A stretch of DNA of 64,000 nt from Hydrangea macrophylla (Eukaryota > Streptophyta > Magnoliopsida > Cornales > Hydrangeaceae), in NCBI GenBank assembly GCA_033977485.1, contig CM066991.1, positions 127,243,999 through 127,307,998 on the forward strand, in the 5' to 3' direction. The translations under genes were made by a program, and so were the position numbers. A model generated the notes under the pieces. That model was not told the DNA's origin. It saw nothing but the letters and a program-made list of their open reading frames with translations, and made no database searches. This document shows, in pieces, positions 1-10,270 of the stretch (within the stretch, counting starts at the first letter, position 1; the number at the start of each line of letters is the position of its first letter).

Positions 1-187
1 ATGGAGCTTGATTCTGCTGTTTGGCCAAGGTTAGTCGGAAACTAAATTAGAGCTAAAACCGAAAAACCCCCATTTACTAAACCATGAATTACAAACAACC
101 CAACATATAAAAAGGGGAAAGCTTTCGAATTTTCATGAAATAAATTTATCTAAATATAACCAAAACTGGGAAGGGATTGGGAAATAC

Positions 188-553
188 CAATTTGATTCTG
201 GGGTCAACTGAGTGCAAGAACGTAGTTGGGGAAGAAATGAACTGGCAAATGGGACTAGAGGTTGCACCGGATATCAATCTCAGAACTTTATCAGCTGCAA
301 TCATATTTCTCGGCAACCATTTGTCCCAGTTGCCGGTACCACCACCATTGGCTGCTGTAGAGCCTATACATCTGAATCTGCGTTTTAGAGTTTGCTTCAG
401 TGACGAGAGGTGTGGTCTGGGGTTTAGATGGTTTGGAGTGAATTGGTGTTTGGAATTTGGGGGTGTTTGGATTTTAACGCTGTGGTGGGAGTGGAGAGAA
501 GGAAATGTGACCGTTGGGTGAGTCACGTGAGTGTGAAGAAGTCTGCAATACAT
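188..553 (-). CDS. ABCI12: ABCI12-like plastid transporter, exon 1 (partial gene)
   Basis: First exon of a minus-strand gene; the rest lies beyond the left edge. The 122-codon frame opens with a Ser/Thr/His/Pro-rich, acid-poor N-terminus like a chloroplast transit peptide. It ends in a stretch containing WLPRNMIAADKV, SSPICQFISSPTTFLHS and VDPRIKL. From memory this matches the start of the mature part of plant ABCI12, a plastid membrane protein related to the T component (CbiQ family) of ECF-type ABC importers. The frame runs to a GT donor (position 187) right after DPRIKL, so the exon ends in phase 0 and 1-187 is intron 1. The start is the first ATG (553), with a GA/CT microsatellite just upstream. 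A truncated gene copy cannot be excluded because no second exon is visible. The family is moderately certain; the substrate is unknown from sequence. Confidence 0.72.
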
Positions 554-583
554 GGATGGGAATAGCGGAGGGACGGTGGGAGT

Positions 584-588
<5 letters not shown>

Positions 589-618
<30 letters not shown>
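589..618. repeat. (GA)n microsatellite upstream of the ABCI12-like exon
   Basis: Uninterrupted GA dinucleotide tract in the presumed 5' leader or promoter of the minus-strand gene, where it reads as CT. CT-rich leaders are common in plant genes. Confidence 0.85.
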
Positions 619-621
<3 letters not shown>

Positions 622-746
622 TTATGTATACAGTTTTGCTACAATACTGTAAATTGGTTTACTCCATTCATTGCCACCGCTTTGGCTTGGTCAAGAATTA
701 GATTAAAAAAAGGTAACTTAATATATATAGTACAAATATATACATC

Positions 747-1144
747 TAGGGGTGCAATTTGGAACGGAAATTTCGATTCCGACCGATTCCGATCCGAAAA
801 ATTCCGATTTTGGAAACTAAAAATGAATTCCGATTTCCGAAAATTCCGAATTCCGAAATTTCCGAAAAATTTGGAACGGAATCGGAATTGTTTTTAGAAT
901 TCCAAAAATTCCGAAAAATTTCCGATTATGTATTTTCCGAAAATATTCCGAAGTAGATATATTATAAAACATACTCATGTTATTTTTAGCATAAGTTGTA
1001 TACATAAGACATGGGGTATTACATGTAATTTCGAAAAGTTATGGGATCTATTCATAATAACTTAAACATTAAGAACTATATATACACACACACTCTTAAC
1101 ATTTAGTCATTTTAGGGCTTCCTCATTCTTCAGCCGCAGCCGCA

Positions 1145-1181
<37 letters not shown>

Positions 1182-1182
1182 G

Positions 1183-1237
<55 letters not shown>

Positions 1238-1766
1238 GTCTAAATAATTCTTCAACAATGGTTTCTTCATCATCCCCAAAGGAAGATCCACCGGCCGGAG
1301 TAGCAACTGGAAGAGGACGAAGACGCCACGAATGTCAGTGTCGCTGCACCTCGTCATTGCCACCACTGCTCTAAGTCGGTTGGTCTCAATCTCTCTCTGA
1401 ATCACTTTTGTTCTCTTTGTTCCTTCTCGATCTCTTAGCTTCTCGATCTGTACATACACACTTATACATGTATCACCTTTCAGATTTGATGTTTTAGGGC
1501 TTGTATGTGATATTTTAGGGCTTGTATGGAGAGATGGTCATTTGTATCTCTATCCCCACTCCAAAATTTAAGTTTTTAACTATACATTTCCTTATTTCCG
1601 AAAAATTCCGAAAAATCCGAAAATTCCGAAAAATCGGAATCGGAAATGAAAATGAGATTTCCGAAAATTCGGAATCGGAATCGGAACAACATTTTCATTT
1701 CCGAAAATTTCGGAATTTTTTCCGAAAGACCCTATTCCGATCCGTTCCGGCCGAAACATACCCCTT
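747..1766. mobile_element. Non-autonomous hAT-like DNA transposon, about 1.02 kb
   Basis: The element begins TAGGGGTGCAATTTGG and ends CATACCCCTT; the end read in reverse is AAGGGGTATGTTTCGG, an imperfect inverted terminal repeat. Both sides carry the same 8 bp, TATACATC (739-746 and 1767-1774), the size made by hAT transposases. Subterminal zones at about 760-960 and 1595-1750 are packed with degenerate copies of TTCCGAAAAATTCCG in both orientations, as expected for clustered transposase-binding motifs. The core holds CA, GA and poly-G tracts and a 38-codon plus-strand frame (1258-1374, starting MVSSSSPKEDPPAG) that I do not recognise. No hAT transposase is present, so it would be moved in trans. 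Confidence 0.8.
1146..1236. repeat. Compound (CA)n-(GA)n-(G)32 tract
   Basis: A CA run (1146-1178), a GA run (1182-1204) and an uninterrupted run of 32 G (1205-1236) inside the hAT element. Length estimates of such tracts are error-prone in assemblies. Confidence 0.85.
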
Positions 1767-2636
1767 TATACATCTAACTAGAAATAGGCTCTTTTTTCAA
1801 ATGAATCTAGAAATAGGTCCCTATAATATTTTAAGGACAAAACTGCCCCCGTATATATATATATATATATATATATGAAATCAGGGTTTCAAATTCAAAT
1901 CAGGAAATTTCTCACTTTTAACACGTTTCCCACTTTTTTGTGAGAAATTCTCACATTTTACACAGTCCGTTTTTTAAGGTCCACTTAAAAGTCGGACCGC
2001 CTATATATTTAGATAGAGAGAGAGAGAGAGAAAGAGAGAAAATCTGCTAGAGAGAGAAAGATGAAGACAGAGAGGGAGAAAGAAGAGAGAGAGGGTCGCA
2101 ACCCCTCCACCGCCACCGACGACCACCCACCACCTTCCTCCTCCTCCCCTCTCTACCTCCCTTCACCTATATCAACCATGCACCACTATCTCTGGCCACC
2201 AGTCTCCACCAGTGACCACTATGTGGACAAATTACTCACTAATTCGTGAGAAAAAAAAATCAAAATATCTCACTGAAATCGAATCGTTTTAGGCGCAAAA
2301 ATTCGATTTCACCTTTGTTCTCGAAAATGCGAGTAAAAAGCAAGGTTTCAAATTTACAACCTATCATCAACAAAATCAACCGATTGTGAGACGAGACAGA
2401 AGACGATCACTCCGAATTGGTTCATGGGTTTGATGCATTCATCGACGGTTGTGCCATAGATTTACTCACTTCCATGAATTTGTATACACAGTCCAAACTG
2501 TGTAAAAAGTGAAAAATTCTCACAAAAACGTGCAAATTTCTCATATTTTGAAATTTCTTTAGGTCCGATTTTTAAGGTTCGCTTAAGATCCGAACCGTTT
2601 GTATACATACATATAGTATTGATGAGGATCTCCTTA
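1767..2636. other. AT-rich noncoding DNA
   Basis: Contains a TA microsatellite (about 1852-1876), a purine-rich stretch (2008-2095) and the motif TGAGAAATTCTCAC in several forms. The frame at 2061-2249 is low-complexity and is not supported as a gene. Confidence 0.6.
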
Positions 2637-2889
2637 TTGTATAGGCTGTAAGAAATTCCTCACTTGTTATGTAGATGAAGTTAGTGAGAAATTTCTCACT
2701 TTTATAGGCTGCAATAAATTGCTCATTTGTTATGTAGTGAAATTAGTGAGAAATTTCTCACTTGTATAGGCTGTAAGAAATTACTTCCTCATTGTATGTA
2801 GATTAAATTAGTGAGAATTTTTTCACTTGTATAGACTGTAATCAATAGATAATGTGTTATGTAAATGAAATTAGTGAGAAATTTCTCAC
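2637..2889. repeat. Tandem repeat, four units of about 63 bp
   Basis: Four imperfect head-to-tail units, each running from TATAGGCTGTAAGAAATT through TTATGTAGATGAA to TTAGTGAGAAATTTCTCAC. Each unit ends in the partly palindromic GTGAGAAATTTCTCAC. No coding potential. Confidence 0.8.
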
Positions 2890-2904
2890 AAAAAAAATAA
2901 GAAA

Positions 2905-3192
2905 TCCCCACATCACTTTGTCAAACCGAAAATCCCTTGATTATAGGGATATTAATTCCCTTATTCATGATCTCCTAAAAATATGTTTCCCAAAACTGCA
3001 TATAACACAATTTTGGAAGTTTTTTCAACTTACAAAACAGTATATACAAAAAAAAAAAAAAAAAAGTGATAAATTTTCACATTACCCTGTTAAACCGAAA
3101 TCCCTTGATTTTAGGGATATTAATCCCCTTATCCATGATCTCCTAAAAATTCGTTTCCCATAACTATATATACACCATTTTGGAAGTGTTTT
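2905..3192. repeat. Tandem repeat, two units of about 165 bp
   Basis: Two diverged units share AATCCCTTGATT, TAGGGATATTAAT, CATGATCTCCTAAAAAT and CAATTTTGGAAGT-like stretches, separated by a poly-A run (about 3050-3065). CT and AT microsatellites follow (3209-3254). A further fragment of the unit appears near 3640. Confidence 0.7.
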
Positions 3193-3206
3193 GAATATAC
3201 ACAGCT

Positions 3207-3254
<48 letters not shown>

Positions 3255-3744
3255 GAATTTCGTACTATATTAAGAGAATTTCTCACCTTTTTCTCAGCAA
3301 CCTTCAATAAGGAAACTACTTGATTTTAGCACTTAGTATTTAGTCCTAATATAGACACTTAACTAGAAAACAAATTTGAAAGTTGAGTAAAATAAGGAAA
3401 CTTCTTAGAAAACAAAATAAAAAACCATGCATACGATATGTGAAATTAAATACATTCATGTGAATTTCTCATACTGTTTACAGAAATTCTCACATTTTTC
3501 TTATCAACCTTTAAACTTCTACGCAAGATTATTTGTTATTTTTTTGATACGAAACAAATAACCATGTTTACATGCAGATTTAAAAGGATCTTTTTTGAAA
3601 CACAAATCAGCATAATTTTTGGGATACAGCACATTATCCATGATCTCCTATAAATCCTCTCCATTTATTAACTACCTTATTTAGACTTTTTTGAATTTCA
3701 TATGTGTGCTTATATGTGAATACATATAATCAGTTATGTATAGA
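3193..3744. other. AT-rich noncoding DNA
   Basis: Microsatellites and degraded copies of the preceding repeat; no supported coding region. Confidence 0.6.
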
Positions 3745-3924
3745 CAGTCAGGCTATAAAGAGGGCGTCCTTTCTTTATTAAAGAGAGGACCTCTGTTTTG
3801 GCCGTCGGATCGTGTTTTCATTAATGGCAGTTTTGTCATTTCACAGTTTTTTAACACAATCCAACGGCCAAAACAGAGGTCCTCTCTTTAATAAAGAGAG
3901 GTGGCCCTCTTTAGAGAATCTTTG
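3745..3924. mobile_element. MULE-type MITE, 180 bp
   Basis: Inverted-repeat element. The ends CAGTCAGGCTATAAAGAGGG and, read in reverse, CAAAGATTCTCTAAAGAGGG pair imperfectly, and long inner arms (CCTCTGTTTTGGCCGT and its complement) make the element fold on itself. It is flanked by a perfect 10-bp direct repeat, TATGTATAGA (3735-3744 and 3925-3934), in the range made by Mutator-like transposases. A longer relative lies at 23463-23762. Confidence 0.82.
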
Positions 3925-4632
3925 TATGTATAGATATCTATATATATCACAAGGGTATAATGGTCCATAATTGAACTAACTATTTAGGAATAGGGACTAA
4001 TTATTGATTCATATTGCAAATTAAGGATTAATTTCTGAAAACCAAATCAAGTAAGGATCAATTTCTATTAATGGCCATAATTAGGGACCAAATCGTATAT
4101 TTCTATTAAAAAAAGACTTAAGAGTGTGTTTGGGTAAGGGTAAAATGAGAGTATGCTTTTTAGTTGGGTAGCAATTATGTCTCTTTATTAAAAATGCTAA
4201 AGAACTACTAGTTCTTTTGCAAACTAATTTATGCATATACAATTTTCATAGAAATAAAATATGTAAAAATGTGGTTTGTCTTGATTCTATTTATGTGGAC
4301 ATATGTTTTCTCTCTTTTTTGGTGGAGTCTATTGACATTGTGAGTTCCGATGAGAGAAATAGGCACAATAAATTTTTATTAGCAACTTTATATGGATATT
4401 TAATTTTATGCTTTTCAATCATTACTTTTTTCTTACTTGACTAATGTTATGCTTCTCAAATTTGAATCTTAAATCCGATTACCAAATATTTAACAGTTCT
4501 ACTATATATTGTGACATTAATTGATAATACCAGTTACCATTGTATTTTGATACAACTAACAAAAACATTTAAAAAGAATATTTTAGGATTCAAATTAATA
4601 ATTATAGTATTATTCTTTATACATTTTCAATC
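3925..4632. other. AT-rich intergenic DNA left of the Pack-MULE
   Basis: No recognisable gene. The frame at 4217-4444 has no family resemblance I can name and AT-driven composition. The last 9 bp (4624-4632) are the left target duplication of the following element. Confidence 0.6.
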
Positions 4633-4987
4633 CAAAAATGATACACGGACAATGAATTTCACAACGTTTTGTAAAACAAGGGCAGCTTAGCAAATAAACA
4701 AAAATTGTGGGCCCCACTATTCACTTAAAACTGCTCTCTCTCTCTCATAGAAGGAATTGCTCTCTCTCTCATAGAAACGTTACCCCTCTTGAAGAAATGA
4801 AAATCCCCAATTCACCAAACCCCTAGCTTCATCACCAACCACACCGGACTCCTCGACGGCGGCGGCGAAGGACAGCGAGCGATCGGCGGCGACGGCTACA
4901 ATCTCGCTCTCTCTCGGTACACACACACACATACACTCTCTCTCTCTCTCTCGATTTACATATATATATATATGTGTGTATACACTC

Positions 4988-5030
<43 letters not shown>

Positions 5031-5161
5031 ATACACTTGTATTACATGAGCTTGTGGATTGCATGTATGAATAGAGTTCCATTATTTGGATTCCAAGTAT
5101 AATGCTCTGTTTTGTAACTAGCAGATAATAATGCAAATTCCATTATATAAGTATATATTTG

Positions 5162-5964
5162 TGTTTGGACCATAAATTATTTTTATATGTATTAGTATAT
5201 AAAGTCTTATTGTATTATATTATTATATAGTATATTTATTATTGCACATGGAAAACCAATTCAAATTGGTTGGTGGTTATTTGAAAGTTGATTGAAAGAC
5301 ACTTGGCATTACAAGGGGAGATCAATATTGGTTACTTGAATATCAATGGTGATGATGAGGATGGAAGTTGCTTGAAGACACTTGTCATTGTAGGAGCATC
5401 TCCCACCAATTGGTAGTTGTAGGAATTTGAATTATTAGTTATTATAGTTGGAGGGAAATGTAATTCAAATTCAAAGTAGTTGTAGACTTTGTCTATAAAT
5501 ACTTGTGTTGTACTCCTTTGTAATGGTCTTTGACCAAACAATCACATCATTACATTATGTAGTATTTCTTCAATATATCATTTACTTTCATTAGGCCACC
5601 ATGACCATTTTACTTTGTATGTAGTTTAGTTTCTAGCACTAGATTAGATTCAAGTTAATTAGTTTCTTAGCCTACAATTTCATTTACTCTCTTCCATAGT
5701 TTAATCACTACTTCGAAGGCATCCTTCGAACTCTACCATCTTCTTTTTCTTATTTCATCGTTGGACACTACTTTCATTTATTCCATATTGAAGACCTTCG
5801 AAGGTCCACAATCGATTGAGTATTCAACCTCGAACTCTATCTTTCTCATCTCCTTTTCTTTACAAATTGGTCGCTTCTAAGTCCTCTTAATTGAGGCAAT
5901 CTAACACTTCAAACACGAGTGTGTTTCAAGGGCTTGATCTTATATGTTTTTGAGAGTTCAAACA
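5162..5964 (+). mobile_element. Solo LTR nested in the left arm of the Pack-MULE
   Basis: An 803-bp unit starting TGTTTGG and ending CAAACA, flanked by the 5-bp duplication ATTTG (5157-5161 and 5965-5969). The right arm of the host element retains the uninterrupted site (complement of TATATTTGTATG), which proves the insertion. A TATA-like TATAAATACTTG lies near 5492 followed by a CAATCACATCATT region, consistent with an LTR promoter on the plus strand. No internal retroelement sequence remains, so LTR-LTR recombination removed it. Confidence 0.85.
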
Positions 5965-6359
5965 ATTTGTATGTATATTTACTCACATATTTACACAAAT
6001 AAATCTCTGTTTTGAAGAATGGAAGCCAGAGACTGTGTTCATGTACTGCAAAATTTGTTTGATCTTAGATGTATCAGCTTGCCAACTGGTAATCTCCACC
6101 CCTCTCCTGTATATCTATTGTTTTATATACCTTATTAGCAAATCACCGTATTGTTAGGTTAATATACTTTTATCCCTTAAAACATTCAATTTTTAACCCA
6201 GTTTTTTGAATACCCATTTGTTGTAGGATCATTTTCTGGAGTACTCATTTGCCTAAATCAAATATTTTTAGTTTGATTCTGTGAACACTGGTGGTTCTGG
6301 TTCTGGGTATTTTACATAGCTAGCCTACAAGAAAGGCCAAGTTCTGAGATTTTCTGGAC

Positions 6360-6881
6360 ATAGGTAGAAAGAGATTGCAAGGTTTTGAAGATAATGGAGA
6401 TGGGTTGTTCTCAAATTCTGGAATTGGATTTTTGTGGTGTCCTGGAGATGATTATTCATACTCTAGTGGCTTATTTGCAAGTGTTGGACAAATGGGAAGT
6501 GGATTTGGGATATCCCCAAATTCGGCAAACAATAGTTTAAACCTTCCATATACAAATAAGCCTTCAAAATATTTATCTTTGCCAGAATCTGGTTATTAGA
6601 TGGTTGGGATGCCAGAATTGGATCAGCGGCTGGTGCAATTTCGAGTAGTGCAACATTCCCACTTGAGGTGGCTCGGAAGCACATGCAAGCTGGAGTCTAA
6701 ATGGGAGACAGTACAAGAACATGTTTCATGCTCTCGTGAGCATACTTGAAACCGAAGGGGTCGCTGGTCTGTATGGAGGGTTGGGACCGAGCTGCATGAA
6801 ATTGGTTCCTCTGCTGGAATTTCTTTGATGTGCTACGAGGCGTGCAAGAGATTACTTGTTGAGGAAGAAGATGAAGCATAG
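6360..6881 (+). pseudogene. BT1: Truncated BT1-type adenine nucleotide carrier pseudogene
   Basis: The N-terminal part (from 6360) encodes LQGFEDNGDGLFSNSGIGFL and later YLSLPESGY, resembling the N-terminus of plant Brittle-1 carriers of plastid and mitochondrial membranes. After TAG (6597-6599) the sequence jumps to the carrier C-terminus: GSAAGAISSSATFPLEVARK, including the family signature PLEVAR, then in other frames YKNMFHALVSILETEGVAG, GLGPSCMKLVP and MCYEACKRLLVEEEDEA. The central carrier repeats are missing. Damage seen: start codon ATA instead of ATG (6360-6362), an early stop, and single-base deletions near 6697 and 6811. The fragment lies inside the Pack-MULE and was probably captured by it. 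Confidence 0.85.
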
Positions 6882-7892
6882 AAGACTGGAGAAGAACAAA
6901 TTAATGGAGTTTTACTCTTAACTTGAGCTTTTTGATAGTTCAATTTTTGGTAATTTTGTTAAATTGCTAGGACTTTAGATTTTACGAGTGGAGACTTAGA
7001 AGTGAATTTTGAACATTCAAACATTGATTTATATCTACTCGTGATGAAAAAAAAAGAAGTTTCTCATATTGGTTTTTCTTTAGATTGTGAGTTCCAATGT
7101 CGAATTTTGGCAGGCTGTGAAGTATACAATTTTTGTTCCTTGTTTTTATCATATTTTTGGCTTGCAAATGGAAACATGGTCAATTGATCCTATGCAAATA
7201 ATTTGAAGTGGTGTTTATCGCATTGATTTATAATTTGGATAAGAACAAAATCACATTCCAGTGAGATTGTACTGAATGATAGCAAACCACAGGTGAAATT
7301 GCAATATAAAGCTAAACACAAAACCCAACAATAACATTCACAAGCGTTAACAAAATTCAACCAATTCGTTACAAAGCTGAAAATCCAAGACAATTGTTAA
7401 AGTCCTTGGGGAAGTAGGAGTTACTTACATTGCCCTTTTTGTTTCTCATGGAAAATCAATATAGCCTTTCCGGTTATGGATTCCTATCTTTTTGTCTTCC
7501 TAAATATTTGTGCACATTTATTTAGGTACTACTATAAGTCTATAATACATTGAGTTTTTTGGCACTGCTACTATCAGTGAATGTTATTTACGGTGCTTTT
7601 ATTGTGGGGAAAAAAAAGAAAGAAAAAAGAGGAGTAAGAAGGGCAATAAGCCATAGTGAAGAACAAAAAAGCCAAAAATGAAATAATCCATTCAACTGGC
7701 TATGTAAAACATAGTACTACTATTTGTCCAGGAACTTCTCAGAAAGGGTAAAGTAACCAAAACTGTAAGACAAAATAACAGTTCAATATAGTACTTTGAA
7801 GCTAACAAGACAATGAAACACCCGTGCAACTGCGTAAATCAGTTCTAAAGGTTTGAAATCCCTCAATTGCCAAAACATCAGAAAATTCAATT
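6882..7892. other. Noncoding interior of the Pack-MULE
   Basis: Starts as probable 3' flank of the captured BT1 gene and continues as AT-rich DNA without a recognisable domain. Several 60-70 codon frames occur on both strands with no family resemblance. Confidence 0.6.
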
Positions 7893-7970
7893 TCATGAAA
7901 AACTTGAACTAAGCGGTGCTTCACCATATCCTCCAGCTCCACACCCAAAGCCAGGCCTTCCACCAGAGCC
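7893..7970 (-). pseudogene. Glycine-rich terminal exon fragment inside the Pack-MULE
   Basis: On the minus strand a strong acceptor (pyrimidine-rich tract, CTGCAG) is followed by 26 codons reading GSGGRPGFGCGAGGYGEAPL and a short Ser-rich tail to TGA. AT-rich DNA after the stop resembles a 3' UTR and upstream DNA (7971-8340) resembles an intron. The codons look like the end of a real plant gene, but I do not recognise the parent. It is probably a second captured fragment. An overlapping longer frame (7802-8026) is less convincing because it reads through the intron and UTR. Confidence 0.45.
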
Positions 7971-8512
7971 CTGCAGTTTAATGTGCATAAGCTAAATGAC
8001 AGAAGATATGATCGAAAATCACTCAAATCAAGAGCTTAGAAACAATTCACAGTTTGGAAATGTTTGGTCCATGGATTAGGTGAGGAAAATCAAAAGAAAA
8101 CTTTGAGGATAACACTTTTGATCTTCAAGTCAGTGATCCAACCAGATGAAAAAAAAATGTTTAGGATATAAATGAAATTTCAATTCAACTCAACAAAGTT
8201 CATCCCTGCTAGAAGAATAATACAATTCTAAAAGACACTTCAAACCTAGTATAAACAAACGAACAAGACAGAAAACAAAAGCAAACAAATTTAGCACAGT
8301 CAACCCAACTTCGTCAATTTCTATCATAAACCAATTTCTACAAACTAGAGATTTGTTTGTGTAAATATGTGAGTAAATATACATACAAATATATACATAT
8401 ATATAAATATTTATTATTGTTTGTTCAGCAAAAAAAAATATATAAATTGGGGGTGAAACAAAACCAAAAACACAAAATCAAAACCTAAAATTATAAAATT
8501 TTAAAAATATGC

Positions 8513-8516
<4 letters not shown>

Positions 8517-8552
<36 letters not shown>
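8517..8552. repeat. (GA)n microsatellite in the right Pack-MULE arm
   Basis: Uninterrupted GA tract; the left arm has CT tracts at the equivalent place (4735-4765 and 4995-5030), so the microsatellite belongs to the inverted arms. Confidence 0.85.
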
Positions 8553-8554
<2 letters not shown>

Positions 8555-8707
8555 CTCTTGTATGTAACAATGGGGCCCACAAATTTTTATTTATTTGCTG
8601 AGATACCCCAGTTGTACAAAACGTTGTACAATTCATAGTTCGTGTATCATTTTTGTTTTCAATCAGACTCAAGAGCTTAAAAAGTGGTAAATTAGGAATA
8701 TTTTATT

Positions 8708-8744
8708 TTATTATTATTATGATGATGATGATGATAATTATTGG

Positions 8745-8789
<45 letters not shown>

Positions 8790-8790
8790 T
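8708..8790. repeat. (ATT)n / (GAT)n microsatellite
   Basis: Trinucleotide runs of ATT with a short GAT stretch in the middle; noncoding. Confidence 0.85.
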
Positions 8791-9780
8791 AAATGGAATA
8801 ATTGGTGAAAAAGTCATTAAGAGGAGTTTTATTGGGATTAAGGACAACTTAAAGTAAACATTGGAGATAAGTCCTCCCAATCTCCATAGCTCAAATTACC
8901 CTCATCTTTATCCTCTAACCCTAACCAAACCCTAGTTACCATTACCACCACCCACACCACCTCTGACTAGCACCCCTGCCACCTCCGTCCACCATCCTCG
9001 CCATCTCCAGCGACCACTACCTTTTTGACATCTCACCACCATCCTCACCACTCCAGACCACCCCCAGCACTCGACTGGACTCCAACAATCACTAATATCA
9101 TGATTGAAGAGTGAAAGTTCACTTAAGATATTATCTTATCTTAACCGGTGATGGGGTCGACGGCTCCGATGGTAGTGGCGGCGACGGCGACAGTTCCGGT
9201 GGTGGTGGTCGCAATGGTAGTGGCTATGGAGGGAGGAGGAGAGAGAAAGTTAGAGAGAGAGAGAGAAGAGAGATGGTAGTGGGGGCGACAGCTCCGGTAG
9301 TAGTGACGGCGATGTTGGTGGCTATGGAGGGATGGGGAGAGAGAAAGAAGAGAGATGGTTGTGGTGGGGAGAAAGAGAGATAAAGACAGAGAGAAAGAAG
9401 AGAGATGGTAGTGGGCTCCTAGGGTTCTATGGACAATTTTTGCTATTTAGAATGAAATTTGAAATTTTAGAGGCCTTTAGGAGGAAAAGTTAAAATTTTA
9501 GGGGACTTTAGGAGGAAATATTTTTTAGAGTGTATCCTTGTGTGAGTTTTGTTTATGACTTATCATTTAGTCTAAATTGACTAAGCCTTATGGACCTTAG
9601 AACAAACCTGCCCTCCCAAAAAATTAATCATTCTTCCGCCACCTGCAGAATGACAAGTTATTCTTAAGCTAAGTTTGGTAGAGTGAAATCCACAATCAAA
9701 TATATAAAAAAAAAAAAAAAACCCTCTAATCGTAATAACTACGGAGTAATAAGTCTAAAATAGTATGACTGTTCTTCAAG
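8791..9780. repeat. Imperfect GGTGGC / GAGA-rich repeats in noncoding DNA
   Basis: 8940-9080 is C-rich with ACCACC and CCATC units. 9140-9420 is the G-rich counterpart, with diverged copies of GGTGGCTATGGAGGGA followed by GA-rich stretches. A frame at 9111-9383 is Gly/Asp/Arg low-complexity and not a convincing gene. A related GGTGGTGGCTATGG plus GA tract recurs at 20930-21066, so this is a dispersed repeat. Confidence 0.55.
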
Positions 9781-9901
9781 GGAATTACTAAATGCACCAC
9801 ATTTTTTGCTAAATACTTCACTTGTACTCATAATTTTTTCATCTTACATTACAGGACAGGGTAAAGTATTTAGCAGAAAATGTGGTGTATTTGACAATTC
9901 C
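9781..9901. mobile_element. Hairpin MITE, about 121 bp
   Basis: Near-perfect inverted arms: GGAATTACTAAATGCACCAC at the left and its imperfect complement ending GACAATTCC at the right, with a short loop. No clear target duplication, so the superfamily is undecided. Confidence 0.7.
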
Positions 9902-9999
9902 ATTATCTAATTAAATTTTGAGGCACAAGTCACAGAATATTTATGAAGCAGAGCTACAAACTGCTTTGAAAACAATCTGAATATATATCATACGTAGTA

Positions 10000-10270
10000 C
10001 TCCCTTTGTCCCCTTTTAAGAGTCTTTGATGTCATTTTTTGATGTCCCATTTTAAGAGTCCTCATTGAGAAGACAAAGCACTTTAATACACATTTTCTAA
10101 GTTTGTCCTTTATTGCATACAACTTTTTCTTCTCTTTCATTAATGTGACACTAGAATTTTTCATTTCAAAGGGGGCAATATTGAAAAGTTAAAAAATCTC
10201 ACAAAAATCAAGATTTCCCCTTAATAAGTTGAAATTCCTAAAAGAGACTCTTAAAATGGGACGGAGGGAG
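10000..10270. mobile_element. Stowaway-like (Tc1/mariner) MITE
   Basis: The ends CTCCCTTTGTCCCCTTTTAA and, in reverse, CTCCCTCCGTCCCATTTTAA form the characteristic Stowaway terminal repeat. The dinucleotide TA flanks both sides (9998-9999 and 10271-10272). The interior is AT-rich and noncoding, so mobilisation would need a mariner transposase elsewhere. Confidence 0.88.

Larger units (their letters stand above)
4633..8655. mobile_element. Pack-MULE: 4.0-kb Mutator-like element carrying gene fragments
   Basis: The left end reads CAAAAATGATACACG and the right end is its complement. The outer arms match over about 100 bp (4633-4735 against 8555-8655), sharing ACAACGTTTTGTA, CAGCAAATAAA-like and GTGGGCCCCA stretches. 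The 9-bp direct repeat TTTTCAATC flanks it exactly (4624-4632 and 8656-8664), as expected for Mutator-like elements. A second matching segment (5965-6010 against 8345-8385) extends the arms inward past CT/GA microsatellites. No MURA transposase is present. The interior holds a broken BT1 carrier copy (plus), a glycine-rich terminal exon (minus) and noncoding DNA. Arm divergence and the nested LTR indicate an old insertion. Confidence 0.85.

Noticed and set aside
1..60. Possible exon 2 of the ABCI12-like gene
   Set aside because: The minus strand here does not give the hydrophobic sequence expected after DPRIKL, and no acceptor fits.
4217..4444. 75-codon plus-strand frame
   Set aside because: AT-driven composition, no recognisable family, no splice or promoter context.
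4780..5136. 118-codon minus-strand frame with Arg/Glu repeats
   Set aside because: Most of it is encoded by CT/GA and TA microsatellites; no domain.
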